The notes under the pieces were generated by a model. The model was given only the letters and a program-made list of their open reading frames with translations, was not told where the DNA came from and did no database searches. DNA of 64,000 nucleotides from Pedobacter fastidiosus. GTDB lineage: Bacteria; Bacteroidota; Bacteroidia; Sphingobacteriales; Sphingobacteriaceae. The number at the start of each line of letters is the position of its first letter. Within the stretch, counting starts at the first letter, position 1. The position numbers were made by a program, and so were the translations under genes. The stretch lies in assembly GCF_014306625.1 (NCBI RefSeq), contig NZ_JACRYL010000009.1, forward strand, positions 10,039-74,038, given 5' to 3'. Below are positions 17,305 to 25,365 of the stretch, piece after piece.

Positions 17305-18585
17305 ATGAAAAGACAAGTTTTAAAATTTGACGACATTAAAGGAATGCTTAATGACGATGAAATGAGGGCTGTTTTAGGTGGTATCACTTTCAATGATTTT
17401 TATGAATTAATGGATTATATTGCGAAAAATGGAATTACGTCTGATATAGCTAATAAGCATTTTGAAGCAAATGGGGCTTTTGGACTCAATTCAATTGACA
17501 TTGTTCAAAGTGCAGGCCATGGCAATAATTGGGGCTTTTGGGCAAATTCATCAAATAGTTTCCTTGGGAATTATGAAGGTGGACAAAATTTACCTACAGC
17601 AGAAGTTAATAGTACATGGATACCTATTATCGGAGCGCAAAGTAATGCTCTTCAAGTATTTTTAGAATCTTCTGGTAAGGCGTTCTATCGTGGTGATGGA
17701 TATACAATGGCAATTAAAAATAGTTCTGATATGACTTATGAGAACTTTTGGAATAAGGCTTTTGCTGCCTTTACTGGGGCAACCTTGGCTGCAGTTTCAG
17801 GGGGATTATCTACATTGGTAACTTCCTATGTAGGGGCGATTCCAACAAAATTAGTAATTGGTGGTGCTCTTGGTGGTATTGGCGGTGCATTAGCACCGAG
17901 TACTTCTAGTAATTCAGAAATAAATAAAGTTCGTAATGATCTCGTTATTAGCGCTTTGCAAGACAACTATATTGCGTTTATGACTCAAGGTCAAGGCTTG
18001 AATAGCACCTTGAAATTTACAAATACAACTATATCTGCAATTGCTTTAAGCATTGATATGGCGGATTTGATGAGATCAGTTAAGCAAGATATGGAAAATT
18101 TTGGGTACATAAATAGTGATGGACAACTAGTCGGGGCGAAAGGAGACTCATACCTTGCGCATTTTAAAGAAACAATCAATGGTGTTGGTGATGTTCAAGG
18201 ACTTATCAGCAAGCTTGGAGGTATATCTTCTCGAGGAAGCTATGGAGGAAATAGTGGAAGCACATCCAATGGAAATCAACCTTCGCAAGCTCCGGGAGAT
18301 CAGCCAATGCCAAATTTAACACCTATTTCTGGAGATGTTGAACTCTATTTTACTTACAGTTCAAATGAACAGATACCTCTAGACACCCATGAAGTAGTTG
18401 TAACAAAGGAATATGTTTCTACAATGCCTGGTGTAATAACAGAAGATGGTGTTTTTGTTGACAATAATGGAGATAGATGGCTAATGGTTTATTGTGGGGA
18501 GATGCACCCAAGAGGTACTGATGGCACAAATTTTGGAATCGGAAGTGGCAGCAGAACGATAATGCTGCAAAAAATGCCATATTAA
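17305..18585 (+). CDS. Large secreted protein with a double-glycine leader (bacteriocin-like)
   Basis: A 426-residue protein whose first 26 residues form a C39-type leader: acidic, ending LNDDEMRAVLGG, with predicted cleavage after Gly26. The mature part of about 400 residues is far larger than usual leader-processed peptides. It has a Gly/Ala-rich hydrophobic stretch at about 155-200 (LAAVSGGLSTLV, GGALGGIGGALA), which could enter membranes, then a helical part. A Gly/Ser/Asn/Pro linker (about 310-335) follows, and then a beta-rich C-terminal domain (DNNGDRWLMVYCGEMHPRG). No known toxin motif is recognised. The divergent C39 exporter is the obvious partner. Function unknown; a secreted antagonistic toxin is an inference. 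Confidence 0.75.
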   Translation: MKRQVLKFDDIKGMLNDDEMRAVLGGITFNDFYELMDYIAKNGITSDIANKHFEANGAFGLNSIDIVQSAGHGNNWGFWANSSNSFLGNYEGGQNLPTAEVNSTWIPIIGAQSNALQVFLESSGKAFYRGDGYTMAIKNSSDMTYENFWNKAFAAFTGATLAAVSGGLSTLVTSYVGAIPTKLVIGGALGGIGGALAPSTSSNSEINKVRNDLVISALQDNYIAFMTQGQGLNSTLKFTNTTISAIALSIDMADLMRSVKQDMENFGYINSDGQLVGAKGDSYLAHFKETINGVGDVQGLISKLGGISSRGSYGGNSGSTSNGNQPSQAPGDQPMPNLTPISGDVELYFTYSSNEQIPLDTHEVVVTKEYVSTMPGVITEDGVFVDNNGDRWLMVYCGEMHPRGTDGTNFGIGSGSRTIMLQKMPY

Positions 18586-18608
18586 AATACAACTTAAAAA
18601 AGGGGACG

Positions 18609-19076
18609 ATGTTAAGATTTAAAAAATCCTTAAGTTGGATAGGTTATTGCATATGCTTTTTTGGAGCTTTTTTTTTAACACAAAAATATGGCATTATAAT
18701 ATATTATATATGTAAGGAAACAAAAGATGTTACAAAAGTTCGAAATACATTAAAAGGTACGTGGGTGATTGTAAAAAAAGAAAATTTTAGATTTAATAAT
18801 GAAGAATTGGGGCATCAGATAAAATTTGGAAAATATGTAAGGTATTTTGAAAGTAGTTATTTTCCAGAAAGTATAAATGTTGTTCATGAAAATGGCTCTT
18901 ATTCATCCCATAGTAGAAAAGGTTATTATATTCGAGACCCTAACTTTACTGAAGCCAATATGACTTATAATATGAAAATTTTGACTTTGAACCAAGATAC
19001 ACTCAAGTTGGGCATAGAAACTTCTTTAAAGTACCCCCAAAATTTACTGATAATAATCTACAAAAGAAAAAATTAA
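18609..19076 (+). CDS. Small membrane-anchored lipocalin-like protein (putative immunity)
   Basis: A 155-residue protein with one N-terminal transmembrane helix (IGYCICFFGAFFLTQKYGII) and a beta-rich remainder opening with NTLKGTWVIVKKE. The LxGTWV opening is typical of lipocalin-like domains and recurs in the lipoprotein at 21758. It lies 23 bp behind the leader-bearing protein, as immunity genes often do, but that role is only inferred. An AGGGG stretch lies just before the ATG; SD-like bases are unusual in this window. Confidence 0.65.
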   Translation: MLRFKKSLSWIGYCICFFGAFFLTQKYGIIIYYICKETKDVTKVRNTLKGTWVIVKKENFRFNNEELGHQIKFGKYVRYFESSYFPESINVVHENGSYSSHSRKGYYIRDPNFTEANMTYNMKILTLNQDTLKLGIETSLKYPQNLLIIIYKRKN

Positions 19077-19079
19077 ATA

Positions 19080-19190
19080 ATGGTTTTTCAAAAGGCTAAT
19101 CCTAATATGACCTCGGCTGAACTAGCTACAGCATTATACAATGCCGCAATATCCGGAAAACTAACGACTATAAATACTGGAGATGATTAA
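19080..19190 (+). CDS. Short ORF of 36 codons, possible fragment
   Basis: An ATG that starts 4 bp past the previous gene's stop opens 36 codons, with the segment NMTSAELATALYNAAISGKL. It has the composition of a real protein helix, but no family is recognised. It could be a small peptide gene or the remaining end of a larger decayed gene. Confidence 0.35.
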   Translation: MVFQKANPNMTSAELATALYNAAISGKLTTINTGDD

Positions 19191-19210
19191 TATTTTAAAT
19201 AATCTTTAAC

Positions 19211-19894
19211 ATGAAGAGGGTATTATTTTGGATCATTATATTAAACTTAAGTTATTTCGATGTATCTGCTCAAATTTTGGATACAGCTAATCTAGAGGTT
19301 TCAAAAAAATATGTCAGAGTTAAATTTTCTACAAATCCAAAAATTGATGCCCTCTGTATCGAAGGACAAGAATTATATAGTATGTCTTTATTTAGAAAGG
19401 GATTAGATTTTTATAAACAAGCAGATTCGCTGGAAGGAAATAATTACCATATTAAAGGTGGTATAGCATGGGGATATATGCACCTTTCTAACTATGGTGT
19501 AGCCATTGATAATTTTAATTATGCAATTGCTATAAATAAAACTGATAGCTCTTCCAAAAGAAATATCATATTATGTTATCTATATAAAAAGGATTATGAA
19601 CGAGCAATATTGGAAGGGAAAAAATATTTAAAGGAATATCCAACGGATCCTGAAAGTTACTATAATCTTATGACTGTATTTTATTATAATAAGGATCCTA
19701 AAAACGCTATTAAATTTGGTAAAAGGGCTATTCCTCTATATGAGATAAAAAAAAGCAGATCGATTTATGATGCTTACTATTTTTTAGGTAAAATTTATTA
19801 TGAGCAACATGACTATAAAAATTCTGATAAAATGTTCCAATTGGTTCGGGCACGTGGGATTAAAATTGAAGATAAATATTTATTGAAACATTAA
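19211..19894 (+). CDS. Exported TPR protein
   Basis: A 227-residue protein with a signal peptide (about residues 1-20, ending YFDVSAQ). About four tetratricopeptide-like repeats follow (GIAWGYMHLSNYGVAIDNF; AYYFLGKIYYEQHDYKNSD). Periplasmic scaffold or partner-binding role is likely. It sits inside the island behind the double-Gly protein and 12 bp before the glycosyltransferase-like gene, suggesting one transcript. No close functional assignment is possible. Confidence 0.7.
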   Translation: MKRVLFWIIILNLSYFDVSAQILDTANLEVSKKYVRVKFSTNPKIDALCIEGQELYSMSLFRKGLDFYKQADSLEGNNYHIKGGIAWGYMHLSNYGVAIDNFNYAIAINKTDSSSKRNIILCYLYKKDYERAILEGKKYLKEYPTDPESYYNLMTVFYYNKDPKNAIKFGKRAIPLYEIKKSRSIYDAYYFLGKIYYEQHDYKNSDKMFQLVRARGIKIEDKYLLKH

Positions 19895-19906
19895 TTTTAG
19901 AATTGT

Positions 19907-20857
19907 ATGATTTTTTTGTCTGCACAGCCTGATGAAGACTATTTCATTTGGCAGTTAGAGTTACAGCTTTATAATTTTCGAAAATTAAAAATAGCACCTG
20001 AACATGTTCAGGTGCTTATTGGCTTTGATGAAAATAGGGGTCTAAATTCTAAGTTTGCAGATTTTATTAAAGGTGATGATAAAGTTCAATTTTTCATTTA
20101 TCCAGATACAAGAGAGCTCAAGTTTTATCCATCTTCGCTCCGTCCACATATAATTAAGAAACATATAAGTGCTAATCCGTTGTTAGAGAGGGAGGTTATT
20201 TTCTATCATGATTCTGATATTATTTTTAGAGAATTGCCAAACTTTGATCAAATGATTGATGATGATATTTGGTATTTATCAAATGCAAAGTCATATTTAG
20301 ATTCAACTTACCTAAAGTCGAAAGGCGAAAGCCTGTTTGAAAATATGTGCAGTATTGTTAATATCTCTCCAAATATGGTAGTGGCAAATGATAATAATGT
20401 TGGTGGAGCACAATACTTATTAAAGAATACAACTTATGAGTTTTGGGATAAGGTAGAGCAAGATTGCGTGAAGCTTTATTTTATACCAAACGTATACGAA
20501 AAACTAAATGATAAAATTATTGGTTTAAATCCGAAGGATAGTGTGCCTATCCAAGCATGGTGTTCTGATATGTGGGCGCTACTTTGGAATTCATGGAGAT
20601 TCGGCTATAAAACTCAAATACATGATGATTTGGATTTTTGTTGGCCACACGAAGATATAAGCAGGTGGTATAAAACTAAAATATATCACGATGCAGGAGT
20701 TCTTGAAGATCAGGCAGATAAGTATTTCTGTAAAAGTTTATTTAAAAATAAAAGCCCATTCTTTGAGGATTTTAGTAAAGTAATTAGCCATTCATGTTCT
20801 TATAAATATGTTGAGCATATGAGATTGTTCATTAAAAAAAGAGCTGGTAGGTCATAA
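19907..20857 (+). CDS. GT-A-type glycosyltransferase-like protein
   Basis: A 316-residue cytosolic protein without a signal peptide. FYHDSDIIFRELP contains a DxD motif as used by GT-A glycosyltransferases for metal and nucleotide-sugar binding. Later acidic/aromatic motifs (SDMWALLWNSWRFG, WPHEDISRWY, YHDAGV) fit an acceptor/catalytic half. No precise family is recognised. Its place in the leader/exporter island, away from the surface-glycan cluster, raises the possibility that it glycosylates the exported protein. A long perfect palindrome lies in its 5' part. Confidence 0.65.
   Translation: MIFLSAQPDEDYFIWQLELQLYNFRKLKIAPEHVQVLIGFDENRGLNSKFADFIKGDDKVQFFIYPDTRELKFYPSSLRPHIIKKHISANPLLEREVIFYHDSDIIFRELPNFDQMIDDDIWYLSNAKSYLDSTYLKSKGESLFENMCSIVNISPNMVVANDNNVGGAQYLLKNTTYEFWDKVEQDCVKLYFIPNVYEKLNDKIIGLNPKDSVPIQAWCSDMWALLWNSWRFGYKTQIHDDLDFCWPHEDISRWYKTKIYHDAGVLEDQADKYFCKSLFKNKSPFFEDFSKVISHSCSYKYVEHMRLFIKKRAGRS
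19993..20016. repeat. 24-bp perfect palindrome inside the glycosyltransferase-like gene
   Basis: AGCACCTGAACA is followed directly by its exact reverse complement TGTTCAGGTGCT, with no spacer. It encodes IAPEHVQVL, so it is compatible with the reading frame. Perfect palindromes of this length are rarely expected by chance. Confidence 0.8.
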
Positions 20858-20867
20858 ATATAAGATC

Positions 20868-21128
20868 ATGAGAATGTTTTTTTTATTGTTGTTTGTTCAA
20901 TGTTTTTTAATGAAAACTTCGTCAGCTCAGAATTATTCTATAAAAAAGGATACGATTTCATTGGCGGTTTACCTTATTGAATTGAAAGAGTTGAGGAATG
21001 AACACGGTGTTTTTGATGAGCCAAGTGAGGTCATAATAATTCCATTTGCCGAACATCCTGTCTTTTCAATAACTGATTTGATAGCCAAAAGAAAATCAAA
21101 TCCCTTTAGCAGATTGTATAAATTTTAA
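20868..21128 (+). CDS. Small secreted protein of unknown function
   Basis: An 86-residue protein with a signal peptide (about 1-20: MRMFFLLLFVQCFLMKTSSA, then Q). The mature part of about 65 residues (SLAVYLIELKELRNEHGVF) has no recognised domain. It follows the glycosyltransferase-like gene by 10 bp and is probably in the same transcript. Confidence 0.55.
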   Translation: MRMFFLLLFVQCFLMKTSSAQNYSIKKDTISLAVYLIELKELRNEHGVFDEPSEVIIIPFAEHPVFSITDLIAKRKSNPFSRLYKF

Positions 21129-21169
21129 TTATTTTCTTATCTACAATAATTTTGCTGGATATTAAAAGT

Positions 21170-21655
21170 ATGCAAAAAATGAAAGGGTTAATATTCTTAA
21201 TAATTGTGACCATATGTTTATCAGCAAATTATAGCTTTTCGCAAGAAAAGGATGCCGTAAATAAGTTTAGGCCAATAGGCTTAAAAAATGATCAGGTGTT
21301 TGTTAACTATTTTAAAAAATTTAAACTTCTGGTGAAAAATGAGGATAAGATTGGTCTTGCTAAACTAATGGATAATAGTTATTTCACATTACACCTTACA
21401 TTAGATAAGAAAAACGGGAAAAACTATGAAACTAAAAATATTAGAATTAAAAACCGAAAGGATTTTATAAAATATTATTCTCGAATATTTAATGCGAGGA
21501 TGAAAATTGTAATTGAGCATAAAAATATTGACGACCTTCATATAAATTACATGGGGGTTCGTCTACATAGAGGCCAGTTTTGGTGGTATTATGATGAGAA
21601 GAACAATAGTATAAGGACTTTATCTATTGCGAATTGTAATTATATTTTCCCATAG
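21170..21655 (+). CDS. Secreted protein with NTF2/SnoaL-like appearance
   Basis: About 161 residues from ATG 21170 (an ATG at 21179 is equally plausible; an upstream TTG at 21152 is less likely because the signal peptide MKGLIFLIIVTICLSANYS starts later). The mature part has a helix-rich beginning (KKFKLLVKNEDKIGLAKLMD) and a beta-rich end (GVRLHRGQFWWYYDEKN). That layout resembles small NTF2-like domains; this is only an impression. Periplasmic or lipid-free secreted. Unknown role in the island. Confidence 0.6.
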   Translation: MQKMKGLIFLIIVTICLSANYSFSQEKDAVNKFRPIGLKNDQVFVNYFKKFKLLVKNEDKIGLAKLMDNSYFTLHLTLDKKNGKNYETKNIRIKNRKDFIKYYSRIFNARMKIVIEHKNIDDLHINYMGVRLHRGQFWWYYDEKNNSIRTLSIANCNYIFP

Positions 21656-21757
21656 ACTCTTGAAATTCACGCTTGCTGTTATTTATAGATCTTTTAATAA
21701 TACAAATACCGAAAAATCAAAAAAAAGAAGGCTAATACAGGATTATCATTAATAAAT

Positions 21758-22240
21758 ATGAAGATTAAACCAGTATTAGAGCCTAATTTTGTGCTTGTTT
21801 TTATAATTTCTCTCTCCTCTTTTCTAGTTGCTTGCAGTCAGGAAAATACCAGGAAGGATATAGAAGAAAAATTGCAGGGAACTTGGGTAGGAACGGCAAA
21901 GGATTATAACCTTAGAGATGCCAACACGCTTAGTGTTATAATTGAGAAGGACAATATTGGTTTAAGAAATAATTATAATATTTCTGATAAGAACCATAAA
22001 ATATCCATTCCGGATATGGACAAAAAATGTAGGATATTTATTCATACCAATGGAGACACAATTATAGAGCAAAGATATAATCCTGTCCTTTCTATAATTA
22101 AGGAGCCTATTTATGGAAAACTGCACATTATAAATGAAAATGAAATTAGGGTCTTTTTCCTGTTTAAATTAAATCAATCGGTTTATATGGGATTAAATTT
22201 ACAACGGGATGGATGGTATTTAAAGAGATCGTTGCCTTAA
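21758..22240 (+). CDS. Lipocalin-like lipoprotein
   Basis: A 160-residue lipoprotein. The hydrophobic N-terminus ends in a lipobox (SFLVACSQ) with Cys near residue 26. The mature start EEKLQGTWVGTAKDYNL matches the LxGTW opening of lipocalin-like domains and of the membrane protein at 18609. The rest alternates short beta-strand-like stretches. It is the last gene of the accessory island. An immunity or binding role is possible but unproven. Confidence 0.6.
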   Translation: MKIKPVLEPNFVLVFIISLSSFLVACSQENTRKDIEEKLQGTWVGTAKDYNLRDANTLSVIIEKDNIGLRNNYNISDKNHKISIPDMDKKCRIFIHTNGDTIIEQRYNPVLSIIKEPIYGKLHIINENEIRVFFLFKLNQSVYMGLNLQRDGWYLKRSLP

Positions 22241-22400
22241 ATTTGTAATTGACAGCGTCTATAACTTTAATTTCAGTTAGTAATTATGTTGCTAATTTTC
22301 CTCTTCAAAAAATTCTTCAACCCCAATATTCGCATTTGCAGATATTGGGTTTCTCCGTTTATAACTCCGTTTATTCTTAAATGAACAGTATATTTATTTC

Positions 22401-22427
22401 TTGCCTAATAAAAGAATTGTACCTTTG
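22401..22427 (+). promoter_or_regulatory. Promoter of maeB
   Basis: TTG (22401-22403) and TACCTTTG (22420-22427) match the Bacteroidota -33/-7 pattern with a 16-bp spacer. This predicts a transcript start near 22434, about 17 bp before the maeB ATG. Confidence 0.55.
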
Positions 22428-22450
22428 CGCCGTCACTAATAAGTTACGTA

Positions 22451-24766
22451 ATGAGTAAAACCAATAGAAAGCAAGATGCGCTTGATTATCACTCTCAAGG
22501 TCGTCCGGGAAAGATCCAAGTAGTACCAACAAAACCTACCACTTCGCAAAGAGATTTAACTTTAGCGTACTCTCCTGGTGTTGCAGAACCGTGCTTAAAA
22601 ATTGCAGAAAATAAGGAAGATGTTTATAAATATACCGCAAAAGGAAACTTGGTTGCGGTAATTAGTAATGGTACGGCCGTTTTAGGCTTAGGCGATATTG
22701 GTCCTGAAGCGGGTAAACCGGTGATGGAAGGTAAAGGATTGCTTTTTAAAATATTTGCTGATATCGATGTATTCGATTTAGAATTAGATACTAAAAATGT
22801 AGATGATTTTGTAAAAATCGTTAAAGCATTAGAGCCAACTTTTGGCGGTGTAAACTTAGAAGATATCAAAGCTCCAGAATGTTTCGAAATCGAGCGTCGC
22901 TTGAAAGAGGAAATGAACATTCCTGTAATGCATGATGATCAACACGGAACAGCGATTATTTCGGCTGCAGCGTTATTAAACGCCTGTGAAATCTTCAAGA
23001 AAAAAATGGACAAGATTAAAATTGTGGTAAATGGTGCTGGTGCTGCTGCAATTTCTTGTACAAAACTTTATGTCTCGTTAGGTGCAAAAAAAGAAAACAT
23101 CGTAATGTGCGATCGTACTGGAGTAATCCGTAAAGATCGTGCGGTGCTTGATGATATTAAAGCCGAATTTGCTACAGAAAGAAAAATAAATACATTGGAA
23201 GAAGCCATGAAAGACGCCGATGTATTTATCGGACTATCATCTGCAGATTGTGTTACGGCTCCAATGCTAAGCTCGATGGCTAAAAACCCAATTGTTTTTG
23301 CGATGGCGAATCCAAACCCGGAGATTGCTTATGAACTGGCCATTAAAACCCGCAAGGATATCATTATGGCTACTGGCCGTTCTGATTATCCAAATCAAGT
23401 AAATAATGTTTTAGGTTTCCCATATATTTTTCGTGGTGCACTAGATGTTCGCGCAACCAGCATTAACGAGGCCATGAAAATTGCTGCGGTTAAAGCCATT
23501 GCAGATCTGGCTAAAAAATCAGTTCCAGAGGCTGTAAACTTAGCTTATAACGCCCGTAACCTTAAATTTGGGAAAGAATATATCATTCCGAAACCAGTAG
23601 ATTTTAGGTTAATTACCGAGGTTTCCATCGCGGTAGCGAAGGCTGCAATAGAGAGTGGCGTGGCTCGTAAAATCATCACCGATTGGGATGCATATTCAGA
23701 AGAATTGAGAAAGCGCTTAGGCTTGGATGATGTAATTATGCGTGCCATCACAACCAAGGCAAAATCAGATCCTAAACGTGTGGTATTTGCAGAAGCTGAT
23801 AACTATAAAATTTTAAAGGCAGCTCAAATTGTTAAAGATGAAGGAATCGCGATTCCGATTCTTTTAGGGAATAAAGAAAAAATACAATCCATTATCGATG
23901 AGCATGCTTTGGAACTGGAGGGCGCTTTGATTATCGATCAAATGCAAGAGCCAGAGAAAACCAAAAAATATGCTGATGCACTTTTCAAAAAGCGTCAGCG
24001 TAAAGGTGTTTCTGCAAGCGATGCAACCAAGTTGTTAAGAGATCGTAATTATTTTGGTGCATCAATGGTTGAGTTTGGAGAAGCTGATGCCATGATTTCT
24101 GGTTTAACGAAAAATTATGGTTCAACAATTAAACCAGCATTACACGTTATTGGTGTAGAGCCCGGGGTTAAGCGTGTTGCAGGTATGTACATGATGATGA
24201 CCAAAAAAGGTCCGGTTTTCTTTGGTGATACGACTGTAAATGTTGATCCTACTGCAGAAGAATTGGTCGATATTACCTTGTTGCTTGATAAATCTGTTAA
24301 GCAGTTTAACATCAAGCCACGTATCGCTTTGCTTTCTTATTCAAATTTTGGCTCTAACGATGGTGTTACGCCAGAGAAAGTTAGAGAAACGGCTAGATTG
24401 CTTCATAAAAATCATCCAGAGGTTGTTGTAGATGGAGAAATGCAAGGAAACTTTGCCATTAACAATGAGTTGCTAAAAGATAATTTCCCTTTCAGTACAT
24501 TGGCAGATGCACCTGCAAATACCTTAATTTTTCCTAACTTGGAATCTGGTAACATTGCATACAAATTGTTGCAGGAATTGGGTGGTGCAGAAGCGGTTGG
24601 TCCAATCTTGTTAGGACTTAATAAACCTGTTCATATTGTTCAGTTAGGAAGTTCGGTGAGAGAGATCGTAAATATGGTTACTATTGCAGTTGTAGATGTG
24701 CAAGCAAAAGAAGAGATTGCAGCATCGAAACGAAAAGGTATATTTGGTAAAACAACTAAGAAGTAA
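22451..24766 (+). CDS. maeB: NADP-dependent malic enzyme with phosphotransacetylase-like domain
   Basis: A 771-residue MaeB-type enzyme. The malic N-domain shows [23 protein letters not shown] and the metal-binding region [14 protein letters not shown] with MHDDQHGTA. The NAD-binding domain shows [11 protein letters not shown]. From about residue 430 a PTA-like domain follows ([25 protein letters not shown]), usually regulatory and not transacetylating. It decarboxylates malate to pyruvate with NADPH formation. It is 3 bp upstream of ruvA. The maeB-ruvA-sprA order is one I associate with Bacteroidota. Confidence 0.96.
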   Translation: MSKTNRKQDALDYHSQGRPGKIQVVPTKPTTSQRDLTLAYSPGVAEPCLKIAENKEDVYKYTAKGNLVAVISNGTAVLGLGDIGPEAGKPVMEGKGLLFKIFADIDVFDLELDTKNVDDFVKIVKALEPTFGGVNLEDIKAPECFEIERRLKEEMNIPVMHDDQHGTAIISAAALLNACEIFKKKMDKIKIVVNGAGAAAISCTKLYVSLGAKKENIVMCDRTGVIRKDRAVLDDIKAEFATERKINTLEEAMKDADVFIGLSSADCVTAPMLSSMAKNPIVFAMANPNPEIAYELAIKTRKDIIMATGRSDYPNQVNNVLGFPYIFRGALDVRATSINEAMKIAAVKAIADLAKKSVPEAVNLAYNARNLKFGKEYIIPKPVDFRLITEVSIAVAKAAIESGVARKIITDWDAYSEELRKRLGLDDVIMRAITTKAKSDPKRVVFAEADNYKILKAAQIVKDEGIAIPILLGNKEKIQSIIDEHALELEGALIIDQMQEPEKTKKYADALFKKRQRKGVSASDATKLLRDRNYFGASMVEFGEADAMISGLTKNYGSTIKPALHVIGVEPGVKRVAGMYMMMTKKGPVFFGDTTVNVDPTAEELVDITLLLDKSVKQFNIKPRIALLSYSNFGSNDGVTPEKVRETARLLHKNHPEVVVDGEMQGNFAINNELLKDNFPFSTLADAPANTLIFPNLESGNIAYKLLQELGGAEAVGPILLGLNKPVHIVQLGSSVREIVNMVTIAVVDVQAKEEIAASKRKGIFGKTTKK

Positions 24767-24769
24767 AAC

Positions 24770-25354
24770 ATGTACGCCTATATTGATGGTAAATTAGCTT
24801 TTAAGAGCCCAGCTTATGTTGTGGTTGAAGCCGGAGGTATAGGCTATCATATTAATATATCTTTAAATACATATAGCAATCTCGAAGATTCTGAAAGGTG
24901 TAAATTATATACCTGGCTGCATGTTAAGGAAGATGGACATACATTATATGGCTTCGCCGATGAGGGCGAACGCCGTTTATTTTTACATTTAATTTCAGTG
25001 TCGGGCATTGGTCCAAATACTGGAAGAATGATTTTATCTTCCATAACACCTTTAGAAATCCAGGCCGCAATTGTTCATGCAGATCTTCCGTTAATCCAGC
25101 GGATTAAAGGTTTGGGTGCCAAAACTGCTCAGCGATTGGTGTTAGAGTTACAGGATAAATTAAAAAAAGAAGGAGTAGATTCATTAATTTCTATGCCTTT
25201 GCACAATACGGTTAAGGATGAAGCGTTATCAGCTTTGGTAATGCTCGGTTTTGCCAAACAAACTGCCGAAAAAACTATCGATCAAATATTAAAAGTAACA
25301 GAAGGGACACTTTCGGTTGAGCAACTAATTAAACAAGCTTTGAAAAATTTATAG
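24770..25354 (+). CDS. ruvA: Holliday junction branch migration protein RuvA
   Basis: A 194-residue RuvA: N-terminal OB-fold (MYAYIDGKLAFKSPAYVVVE), tandem helix-hairpin-helix motifs (LISVSGIGPNTGRMIL; IKGLGAKTAQRLVLEL), and a C-terminal domain III that contacts RuvB (DEALSALVMLGFAKQTAEK). RuvA binds four-way junctions and loads the RuvB motor. It is 3 bp behind maeB and 11 bp before sprA. ruvB is not in the window. Confidence 0.97.
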   Translation: MYAYIDGKLAFKSPAYVVVEAGGIGYHINISLNTYSNLEDSERCKLYTWLHVKEDGHTLYGFADEGERRLFLHLISVSGIGPNTGRMILSSITPLEIQAAIVHADLPLIQRIKGLGAKTAQRLVLELQDKLKKEGVDSLISMPLHNTVKDEALSALVMLGFAKQTAEKTIDQILKVTEGTLSVEQLIKQALKNL

Positions 25355-25365
25355 AACTAACGCCT

